Below are positions 56,906 to 64,000 of a stretch of DNA of 64,000 nt, piece after piece (positions within the stretch are counted from its first letter, which is position 1; each line of letters starts with the position of its first letter). The notes below the pieces were generated by a model. The model had not been told where the DNA came from. It was given only the letters and a program-made list of their open reading frames with translations, and searched no databases. Both the position numbers and the translations under genes were made by a program. Where the stretch lies: assembly GCA_008690995.1 (NCBI GenBank), contig VRMN01000001.1, positions 3,720,001 through 3,784,000 of the forward strand, read 5' to 3'. The stretch comes from Porphyridium purpureum. Lineage: Eukaryota; Rhodophyta; Bangiophyceae; Porphyridiales; Porphyridiaceae.

Positions 56906-58099
56906 ATGTCCGTGCGCACAGCGATAAGGACGCTGGCGGTCGCGGGAGGCGCCGGCGCGATTGCGTTTGTGGGCGCAGCGACGGCGCAGGTGGATGTGTT
57001 TGAATCGTCGGTGTTTGGGCCCGTGGTGCGAACCTTGGTGAATGCCGAGCTGGCGCATCGCGCGGCAGTCTACGCGGCGCAGTATGGGTGGTTTGGGTTT
57101 GGGCGCGGTGCCGTCGTGGATGATCCGCGCTTGCGGTCAGAGGTCTGTGGCCGTGTGTTCCTGAATCCTGTCGGTGTCGCGGCGGGCTTTGATAAGAATG
57201 CAGAGTGCGTTGAAGGCTTGCTCAAGTCCGGGTTCGGGTTTGTGGAGATCGGCTCCGTCACGCCTCAACCGCAGGACGGAAACCCGCGGCCGCGCGTGTT
57301 TCGTCTCACGGAGGATCGCGCCGTGGTGAATCGCTACGGCTTCAACTCGGACGGCATGCGTCAGGTGCGCACCAGACTGGAGCGCGTCGCTGAAAAACCG
57401 CTGAAGGGCGTCGTGGGGGTAAACGTGGGCAAGAATAAGACTACTGAGGACGCCAAACAAGACTATGGCGCCGTCATCTCAGAGCTTGCGCATCTGAGCG
57501 ACTACCTAGTGGTCAATGTCAGCTCACCCAACACACCTGGACTGCGTGATCTGCAGCACGAAAGCGAACTCGCAGCCCTTCTGAAGCACGTCATGAACGC
57601 ACGCAACGAGGCCGTGAGACGCGAGCGACCAAACGCACAGCTTCGCTCGATGCCGCCCGTTTTTCTAAAGATCGCGCCGGACCTCAGCGAGGAAGATAAA
57701 CAAGGCATTGCGCGCGTGTGCCTCGATGTCGGCATCGACGGCATCGTCGTGTCCAATACCACCGTCGCGCGACCAGACTCGCTCAAGTCTGACAAGAAGC
57801 TTGTGGAACAGGCCGGCGGGCTATCTGGTGAGCCGCTCTTTGACGCGAGCACGCGTGTTCTCGGGGACATGTACCGTCTCACCCAGGGTAAGCTTGTACT
57901 GATAGGTGTAGGTGGTGTTGCGTCAGGCGAGCAGGCGTACGCAAAGATCCGGCGCGGCGCCAGCCTTGTCCAGCTATACACTAGTTTAACTTATCAGGGC
58001 CCGAAAGTTGCCGAGCGCATCAAGCGCGAGCTCTTGGAATGCCTCGAGCGAGACGGCTTCAACTCTGTCTCGGAAGCTATTGGTGCGGACTTTCGGTGA
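56906..58099 (+). CDS. DHODH: Dihydroorotate dehydrogenase, class 2
   Basis: 397 aa from ATG 56906. Fourth step of pyrimidine synthesis, dihydroorotate to orotate, quinone-linked at the mitochondrial inner membrane. A short basic start and a hydrophobic helix (GGAGAIAFVGAATAQV) are followed by NPVGVAAGFDKNAECVEGLL, GFVEIGSVTPQPQDGNPRPR, RYGFNSDGM, VNVGKNK, and the active-site loop with its base serine, VVNVSSPNTPGLRDLQ; then FLKIAPDLSEED and IGVGGVASGEQAYAKIRRGA. All match class 2. The leader just before the ATG is GA-rich. Confidence 0.95.
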   Translation: MSVRTAIRTLAVAGGAGAIAFVGAATAQVDVFESSVFGPVVRTLVNAELAHRAAVYAAQYGWFGFGRGAVVDDPRLRSEVCGRVFLNPVGVAAGFDKNAECVEGLLKSGFGFVEIGSVTPQPQDGNPRPRVFRLTEDRAVVNRYGFNSDGMRQVRTRLERVAEKPLKGVVGVNVGKNKTTEDAKQDYGAVISELAHLSDYLVVNVSSPNTPGLRDLQHESELAALLKHVMNARNEAVRRERPNAQLRSMPPVFLKIAPDLSEEDKQGIARVCLDVGIDGIVVSNTTVARPDSLKSDKKLVEQAGGLSGEPLFDASTRVLGDMYRLTQGKLVLIGVGGVASGEQAYAKIRRGASLVQLYTSLTYQGPKVAERIKRELLECLERDGFNSVSEAIGADFR

Positions 58100-58248
58100 C
58101 CGGCGGGTATGCGCATAATGTTTGACCTTGTCTGGCCCCGACTAGGCGGTGTGCATTGACGATGACCGCTGTTCTACGAGAAACACAGCAGCGATGACAA
58201 ATCACAAACTAAGATGAACCCATGTACCCATATTAATTTCTGATTGAT

Positions 58249-59189
58249 CTATGCCTTGTTGCGCGCATACACAGCCAAAATGTTGTGGTCGCGCCCAGAC
58301 CGGCCAAAGTCAAAAGTGAACTCGGTATCGGCGTACAAAACCGTGCCACCATGTCGCTCCACGAGCTCCTTCATGGTATGTCTTGAAAACCCGTGGGCGT
58401 GGTGCACGCCCTTACGCTCCAGCATATCTTGGTCGACGATCGCGTGGTCCGTGTGGCCAGGCACGGAGTCGCCTGGCTCCTTATCAAAGTACACGATGGT
58501 GCCGCGTGGCTTTGTGATTGCACATAGCATGGCATGCAGTGCATCAAGGTGTTTGGCATGGTGTGCCACCATGACACATATTGTCACATCGGCTTGCGCA
58601 ACGTCGGGACTCAGCGCAACCAACTTGTCGATGACCTGTTGCTGCGTTTCGGACTCAAAGTCGTGGATCACGGCGTGAGCGCGCTCTGACACGTGCGGTC
58701 CCGCATCTTCGGCATTGCTCTTGAAAAGCCACGCCATGGGTTGCGACTGAAGTGGCATTCACGACGCCACACAGTAAAAAAGAACGCGAGAAGTAAATGT
58801 GTTAGAGGACGAACTGATCCCTCGGGCGCTAACCAACAAACAGAGAAAGAACTGACGTCTGCAGCCGTCTAACATACGTAATCCACGCTGATGAGCGCCG
58901 TCGCGTACGGCGCGAGCGTGAGAAGCGCGTGACCCGGACCGGCGCCCACGTCAATGATCACTGCACGCCGCTCGTTGAACGCGGCATTCTCGCATTCCGG
59001 AAGCCTCCTCAGTAGCGAAGCGCTCACATTACGAGCGTTCGCACGTACCGACTCGGACGAATCGTACGTGTTCGCGAACGCGTCGGACTGCCAATCATGC
59101 TTTTTCTCATGATGTGAGTGACTGGCACCACCTGGAGCCTCGGCGTGCTCAGAAGCATCATGTGCAGTCGCACAAGCACCTCCCGTCAT
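58249..59189 (-). CDS. SAM-dependent methyltransferase, two exons
   Basis: Exon 1 59189-58878, exon 2 58746-58249; the 131-base intron starts GTATGT and ends TTCAG, phase 0. The splice joins IIDVGAGPGHALLTLAPYAT and LISVDY to SQPMAWLFK, giving a proper motif I and post-I. The 269-aa product continues ADVTICVMVAHHAKHLDALH and PRGTIVYFDKEPGD, a usual class I methyltransferase core. N-terminal HDWQSDAFANTYD resembles UbiE/arsenite- or small-molecule-type enzymes. There is a His-rich stretch at ~22-30. Substrate unknown. Confidence 0.8.
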
Positions 59190-59327
59190 GGTCTGGCTGT
59201 CGTCTAGATACTCAGCCCTGCACCAACAACGTCTCCGGTCGCGCGCGACAAGTTTAACCAGAAAGTCGGACCCATTTCAAGTCATGAACGTGCCGAAGCG
59301 CGCGCTCATGCACGTAAGGCAGCGAAT

Positions 59328-60479
59328 ATGATAAATACCGTCCGCGGCGGTCATCTCTGCAGGAGCTCGCGGCATGGTGCCACCATAGCATTCCTAGCGG
59401 CGTGGTTTCCGCACTCGCATGCTTCGAAGCGCGCTGCATTGGCCGTGCTTCCGGTGCATCAGCTTCAGCGCTCGTTCTCGTTTGCATGTGTCGCAGGTGC
59501 AAGGAAGCGAAGTGCTTTGTCAAATACACCACCGGCTTGCGCATCGCGGCATTGGCGTCGACTTGAGCGACGTGATCGACAACATCCGCAGCGGCGATGG
59601 TGTGTGAGTAGTGAGGCAGGTACAGAGATCCAAGATGATGAATCATCCGCAGGCGTTCCGGAGGGGCGCGCGTACCGATACAAGCAGCCCGGAGAAGACA
59701 ACACGGAAGAAGACGATGCGCCCAAAGAGCTACTACTTGTGCAGAATCAGCGCTTTTCGCCGGGCGTGATTGTGAAATTGAGCGTGGAGCAGCTGAGGCA
59801 CCTACGCGCGAGGCGACGCTTACCGGGCGAGCTAATCGAGGTTTTCGACGGTGAGGGTAGTTTTGCGACCGGAGTACTGCAAGACGGATTTTCCCAAAGC
59901 AAGACCAAAGGCGGCGCCGAAGTGCGGCTACAGACATGCCGCAGCGTCCCGCCCTTTTCGCCTCGCATCGTCGCGGCGGTCGCGATTCCAAAGGGAAGTC
60001 GGCATGACTGGATGATTGAGAAGCTGACAGAGCTAGGCGTCGACGAGATTGTACCCATCGTGTCAGCGCACTCGCAGCGCTCTCGCGTTGAAGTGCGTGC
60101 GCAGCGCTGGAAGCGACTCATCGTTGCGAGTAGTCAGCAATGCCTGCGGCCTTTCCTGCCCACTCTTGGTGACGAGCTTGACCTGGACGAACTTGTCGAC
60201 TATCTGAGGGGGTTGCCAAGCCCAGCGCTCACATTCTTGGCGGCAGCTGATGGGTCCAGCTTCCACTCGCTGTGGTCAGATGCGCTAGAGGTGCACAGCG
60301 ACAAAGAGCTGCACACGCTTGTATTTGTAGTCGGGCCAGAAGGCGGGTTCAGCGAGAGCGAGGAGGCGCTGCTCGTGCTCCGCGGTGGCGCGAAAAAAGT
60401 TGGATTAGGACGGCTCCGGCTGCGTACCGAGACAGCGTCGATCGCACTCGCATCGTGCGTCGCGTCGCTTTTTGTTTGA
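59328..60479 (+). CDS. rsmE: 16S rRNA m3U1498 methyltransferase RsmE, organellar
   Basis: 383 aa from ATG 59328. SPOUT-class (knotted) methyltransferase. QLRHLRARRRLPGELIEVFD is the N-terminal PUA-like part, then AVAIPKGSRHDWMIEKLTEL, GVDEIVPIVSAHSQRS, KRLIVASSQQCLRPFLP, FVVGPEGGFSESEEALL at ~334 and LGRLRLRTETASIAL at ~365 form the knot. It methylates U1498 of the small-subunit rRNA in plastid or mitochondrion. The first ~120 residues are basic and Ser/Ala-rich, a likely transit peptide. The stop is 27 bases from that of the convergent dCMP deaminase. Confidence 0.92.
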   Translation: MINTVRGGHLCRSSRHGATIAFLAAWFPHSHASKRAALAVLPVHQLQRSFSFACVAGARKRSALSNTPPACASRHWRRLERRDRQHPQRRWCVSSEAGTEIQDDESSAGVPEGRAYRYKQPGEDNTEEDDAPKELLLVQNQRFSPGVIVKLSVEQLRHLRARRRLPGELIEVFDGEGSFATGVLQDGFSQSKTKGGAEVRLQTCRSVPPFSPRIVAAVAIPKGSRHDWMIEKLTELGVDEIVPIVSAHSQRSRVEVRAQRWKRLIVASSQQCLRPFLPTLGDELDLDELVDYLRGLPSPALTFLAAADGSSFHSLWSDALEVHSDKELHTLVFVVGPEGGFSESEEALLVLRGGAKKVGLGRLRLRTETASIALASCVASLFV

Positions 60480-60506
60480 AATGATGTGTAAACCCTTCTT
60501 GCTTTG

Positions 60507-61445
60507 TCATAACAATGAGCCGTCGACCCGGTCTATAGAAACACCGACCTTTTTAAGGAGAGTGACACATTGGGCGTCTGCTGCGTAAGCGCGCGAGTAC
60601 ACGACGCGAGTGATTTCTGCCTGAATGATTTTCTTCGTGCAACTCATGCACGGAAACAAATTGGTGTAGATTGTGCCTCCGCGGCAGCGGTCGCGACCGG
60701 CTTCAATGATAGCATTTTCTTCGGCATGGCAGCATAAGCATTGATACAGGTCTTCGCCTGCTGCCGAGAACGAGTTGCATCGCTCACAGCCACCGGCGTT
60801 ACAATTGGGGCAGTTTTTCGGAGTCCCGTTGTACCCTGTGGCCACCACGCGGCACTCTCGGACGATCACCGCGCCGACGCGGCGCTTCATACAGTTTGTG
60901 CGCGTGGCTGTCAGGTCTGCGAGCCGCAAAAAGTATACGTCCCAACTGGGCCGCAGCCGGACTGGATTTGCCAGATCCAGAGTTTGCAACTGCTGCCATA
61001 GCGCTTCAGTCGTATCATAATTGTTGACGACTGTCACAGGTGCCATTCGCATCATACTCCAAAGCGACAACGCCATGGGTGAAGTGCTTGCTTCAATGTC
61101 GGGTCTCATGTCGACCTCGTCGTAAAGCACGCTCTGATCACGCGCCAGGAACGCGCCGCTCTGGCTCTCGCCGCTGCGCCTGAACCGCACCAGCGCAGCC
61201 GCATCCACTGCACAGAGCAGAAAAAAGGGCCGCCGCTGCATTTCCATCACGCATGCTGCATGCTCGGGCGTGCTCCGGAACACTACGACACCGTGTTTAT
61301 CCGGCTGCCAGAACAATGTGCGCAGCGCGTGCAGCCGCTCGCTGGAACCGTCCACGTCGACCCATTCGAACCCAAGGCGTTCTGCGAGAAGATTGGCAAC
61401 CGCCTGCTTCCCGCTGCATACGGGACCAACCAGCCCTATCAGCAT
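60507..61445 (-). CDS. Deoxycytidylate (dCMP) deaminase with N-terminal P-loop
   Basis: 312 aa from ATG 61443-61445. Zinc enzyme making dUMP, the thymidylate precursor. The C-terminal half has the deaminase motifs: VYFLRLADLTATRTNCMKRR, TGYNGTPKNCPNC, CHAEENAIIEAG with the catalytic His/Glu at ~240, and PCMSCTKKIIQAEI. The N-terminal ~150 residues begin LIGLVGPVCSGKQAVANLLA, a P-loop (GxxxxGK), resembling the kinase-like N-terminus of fungal DCD1. Whether this part binds nucleotide, perhaps the allosteric dCTP/dTTP, is open. Confidence 0.92.
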   Translation of the reverse strand: MLIGLVGPVCSGKQAVANLLAERLGFEWVDVDGSSERLHALRTLFWQPDKHGVVVFRSTPEHAACVMEMQRRPFFLLCAVDAAALVRFRRSGESQSGAFLARDQSVLYDEVDMRPDIEASTSPMALSLWSMMRMAPVTVVNNYDTTEALWQQLQTLDLANPVRLRPSWDVYFLRLADLTATRTNCMKRRVGAVIVRECRVVATGYNGTPKNCPNCNAGGCERCNSFSAAGEDLYQCLCCHAEENAIIEAGRDRCRGGTIYTNLFPCMSCTKKIIQAEITRVVYSRAYAADAQCVTLLKKVGVSIDRVDGSLL

Positions 61446-61464
61446 GATGCCAAGGATTCGCCAC

Positions 61465-61505
61465 CGTCTCTTGTCGTCTCTTGTCGTCTCTTGTCGTCTC
61501 TTGTG
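61465..61505. repeat. 10-bp tandem repeat TTGTCGTCTC
   Basis: Three exact copies at 61471-61500 with partial copies at both ends, 20 bases before the dCMP deaminase start, presumably in its leader. On the coding strand it is GA-rich (GAGACGACAA). Confidence 0.85.
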
Positions 61506-61823
61506 TCCTCCGCATCCGTCGCGTCCCGCCCGAGACAGGAAGAAGAATATTTATAAACCATTTAATGAACTGATGAACCGATACACGTTTGAAAGACGCG
61601 GTCTCGGTGGGCGACACGCGCTTCTTGTGCCCACTTTGAAGACCATCCTCACGCGTTTGCTCTCGTGCGACGACGCGAGCATCCAGAGTACATCTGTTTG
61701 CGCCGACTTCGCACTTTTCCATCCCTCTTGAACGAAACAATGTTTCGTTAGACCCTTCCAAGACATCCGGTCCTGTGCGCACCTTCCGGCTGTCACGTGC
61801 GCCACACATGCCCGCCCGCTGCT

Positions 61824-62573
61824 CTACTCGGAAGACCTTTGAGAAACGAAGCACTGTCCGACCTGTTCTTGCTTCAAGACATCATACTTCTGCATGGTGC
61901 CGAAAGAAATCACGGATTTCGGCTTGCTGGGACAGCAAACATCGCAGGCAGAGGCCATTTGTGAGCGTGGGGCATTTGCGGCCTGTCGCGCGACTTTGAA
62001 GAACAGCGCGTGCAGGTTCTTACACGTTTGGCTCATCGTTTGGAAGGTCTGTGACTCATTCACCAAAATCAGGAACGGCTTACTTGGCATTGTGCCAAGA
62101 ATCGCACCTTCAGAAAAGGGGAAGTTATGCAAAAGTTCCCCGCTTGAATCGAAGATCGACTGCGTAATTCTTAGCAAGAGGGTTTTGGACGCTGGTGATC
62201 GATTTCAGCTGTCTCGTTTGAATTGTGTTCGTGTTCACTTTCTCGCTGCTTTTTGTTAGCTCTGCATGAACACAGGTATCAGGTCCGTATTCGCCAACCA
62301 AAATAGTTTCATAACCCTGTCGTACGCGTGCCACACATGTGGCACAAGTTCTCTGATGCTCACACTGGCTAACAAGGGTGCCTTCCTCTCTGCCTCGAAC
62401 AAGTCAGTCAGAAACTCGCTCCCGACGCGAGGCGCAACTGACACATCGAGGTGTGGTGACAGGCATGAACGCCGCATCGAAGCTGGTGTGCCGATCCTAA
62501 CAACCAGTACCAGCACCGCGGCAAGCGCCAAATGGATGCTTGGATGTGTGAATAGGTCATGATGTTCGATCAT
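61824..62573 (-). CDS. Possible two-exon protein, family unknown
   Basis: Two minus-strand frames look coding: 62573-62326 (MIEHHDLFTH..., with a hydrophobic SIHLALAAVLVLVVRIG) and 62169-61824 (ITQSIFDSSGELLHNFPFSE ... GTMQKYDVLKQEQVGQ). A GTACGA donor and a CTTGCTAAG acceptor would join them in phase 2 through a 156-base intron, giving 197 aa. The donor is less good than those in the DHHC and eL22 genes. I do not recognise the product, and the two frames may be separate or chance. Confidence 0.3.
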
Positions 62574-63139
62574 GATCAAGCCTGCGAACTATCTGACCGA
62601 CGAGCACGTTTTTGGATGCGGTACACTGGGTCGGCTTTCTCGCGTTCCTTTTTTTGCCCTACAATAGCTGTCGCTCCTTCCATTCGTAGCATTCGAGACG
62701 GAGTCACGAGCAAAAAACGCACCCTTTGCCGACCGTGTGCCTGCTTTTGTGTATATACCCTGGCTGAGAACGCATCATTCATGTGCGCTCTCCGCGACCC
62801 AAACCGAGCTTCTCAGGCTCTAAGTGGAACGCAAGAGGACGAGAACAGCTTAGATCCCAAACTCGGTCCCTTACAAGAGCTGCACGTACACTCAATTGAC
62901 AAGCGAGAGACTGAAAGTACGAACGGCATCCGGGCTGACTCGCAAAGACAAAAGGTTTGCGGGCCGAGCCGCATAAAACATGGTTCATCCGGCGGGAGTC
63001 TCCAAGTCGGAAAGCACGCACTCCTAGATTCTGAATGTGGATTCAGACCAAAACAAATACTTTGCAGATCAGTCGTTTCCAGTCCGCATCGTGTGTAGAT
63101 AATGCGCGTTACGGTCACAAGTCCAAATGCAGGCAAACC
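62574..63139. other. Spacer with no supported gene
   Basis: Long plus frame 62559-63098 is open but its translation has no recognisable motif and a composition typical of a shadow frame. Probably promoter of the uncertain gene and 3' region of the MYB gene. Confidence 0.4.
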
Positions 63140-64000
63140 TCACGTCGTTGCGTCGTGATGACCTGATGAGTTTTCGACACTATTTGCACGTGAAGAGCGA
63201 GGCTGCTCCTCCTTCCTTTCCGACTGACCGGCCGCTCCGTGCAGTGCTTTACGCGAATCAAGCTGTGTAAGAGCCGATACATTTGAATTTGGACAAGGCA
63301 ATCTGCCGACGGTTTCAGACTTGGGGCTTCGAGCCGATCGATCGCTGACGCTCTCCGTACCTTTGCCCTTACTTCCTCCTTCTGTTTCAGCACGCACCCT
63401 GCTCAGTTGATGGTATCGGCTCTTAACCTCTTGGTCGGTCCGGTCGTTTAAGTGGCGTGAGATCCAGTTCCATCGACGTCCGTGCTCCTCATAGAGTTGC
63501 AGAATAAGCCGATCCTCTTCTTCTGAAAATGGTCTCCGCCGATCTCGCTGATCGAGAACGTAAATCCATCGCGAGCGCAGCTGGGCGCCAGCACGATGCG
63601 GCATGAACTGGGAAGCCATTGCCTGCCACCGCTGCGGACCGAAATGATGCACGAGTTCAGTCAGCTGTTGATCTTCCTCATGCGTCCAAAGGACTCGCTG
63701 CTGCTTGAGTGCCAATGAATGGTTCGGATGGTTGTTCTGATACTTTTTGACTTCGCTGTATCCGCAGGCGCGAGAAAGCTCCCCGGTTGTCTCTTTCGAC
63801 GGCGTTCCTGGACGTGGCGGCAACGTCGCCAGAGATATTGCTTCTGGAAGACGCTGTAACGACTGCGGCGGGGGCGGCGACGGGGACGGCGGCGACGCCG
63901 GATGATACCAGCCGCGACCGGGAAAAGCAGATACAATGGCACGGCCCTCGGCAGGATGAAGGAGCAGAGGTGCGCACGCTCCGTTCGAATATCCGTAAGC
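63140..64000 (-). CDS. MYB-domain transcription factor, 5' part beyond the window
   Basis: The minus frame is open without a stop from the right edge to the stop at 63140, at least 286 codons, and has no ATG before the MYB region, so the gene begins outside. Two MYB repeats: WTHEEDQQLTELVHHFGPQR / WQAMASQF ... RSRW and PFSEEEDRLILQLYEEHGRR / WNWISRHLNDRTDQEVKSRY, each with the spaced tryptophans or aromatics. The N-terminal part is Pro/Ser-rich, the C-terminal part low-complexity. R2R3-like DNA-binding factor; sites with AACNG are typical for such proteins, and AACCGTTA repeats occur in nearby promoters. Confidence 0.85.
   Translation of the reverse strand, partial: AYGYSNGACAPLLLHPAEGRAIVSAFPGRGWYHPASPPSPSPPPPQSLQRLPEAISLATLPPRPGTPSKETTGELSRACGYSEVKKYQNNHPNHSLALKQQRVLWTHEEDQQLTELVHHFGPQRWQAMASQFMPHRAGAQLRSRWIYVLDQRDRRRPFSEEEDRLILQLYEEHGRRWNWISRHLNDRTDQEVKSRYHQLSRVRAETEGGSKGKGTESVSDRSARSPKSETVGRLPCPNSNVSALTQLDSRKALHGAAGQSERKEEQPRSSRANSVENSSGHHDATT

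Noticed and set aside
56906-61445. Pyrimidine gene cluster of DHODH and dCMP deaminase
   Set aside because: Two unrelated genes (a methyltransferase and RsmE) lie between and orientations alternate; likely coincidence.

Overview
The window is nuclear DNA from a compact, intron-poor photosynthetic eukaryote. About 30 protein genes occupy 64 kb, most in one exon, and neighbours are often convergent with only 14-30 bp between stop codons. Spliceosomal introns are few and small; the best three start GTACGT or GTATGT right next to conserved protein motifs. Nuclear-encoded organellar proteins (translation factor IF-1, RsmE, MnmG, a methionyl-tRNA synthetase, an OPR-type RNA-binding protein, a twin-arginine-like methyltransferase) point to an alga. 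Intron poverty and gene density suggest a unicellular red alga such as Porphyridium; that is inference, not shown.

Layout. 1-5 kb: a methyltransferase/R3H/2H-phosphoesterase fusion and a secreted protein. 5.5-13.2 kb: condensin CAP-G, then a convergent sphingosine kinase and sphingosine-1-phosphate lyase, then a DHHC palmitoyltransferase. 14-18 kb: Mediator MED16-like protein with a C-terminal MED25-ACID-like domain. 18.5-25 kb: SmG, DJ-1, a double-ACT protein, an MTA/SAH deaminase-type amidohydrolase and an acidic DUF493 protein. 25.7-28.7 kb: two tandem proteobacterial-type cystathionine beta-lyases. 29-37 kb: CPSF2, a GPR107-like membrane protein, STT3, MND1. 37.2-38.6 kb: a gap with no recognisable gene. 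38.6-48 kb: MetRS, galactokinase, OPR protein, ribosomal protein eL22 with a hairpin in its intron, MPV17-like. 48-56 kb: membrane protein, methyltransferase, RING-Sel1 protein, a small unknown gene, MnmG, NDUFAF5, IF-1. 57-64 kb: dihydroorotate dehydrogenase, a spliced methyltransferase, RsmE, dCMP deaminase, an uncertain two-exon gene, and a MYB gene running off the right edge.

Regulation. The intergenic stretches repeat a small vocabulary: CTGTAC/GTACAG elements in at least nine promoters, AACCGTTA and CCGATAA arrays in five, and one AT-rich promoter packed with TGTCATC. Several plus-strand genes also have (GA)-rich leaders. I found no tRNA, rRNA, CRISPR, transposon or viral element.

Best candidates for new biology: the methyltransferase-R3H-2H fusion, the MED16-ACID fusion, the eL22 intron hairpin, and the shared promoter elements.
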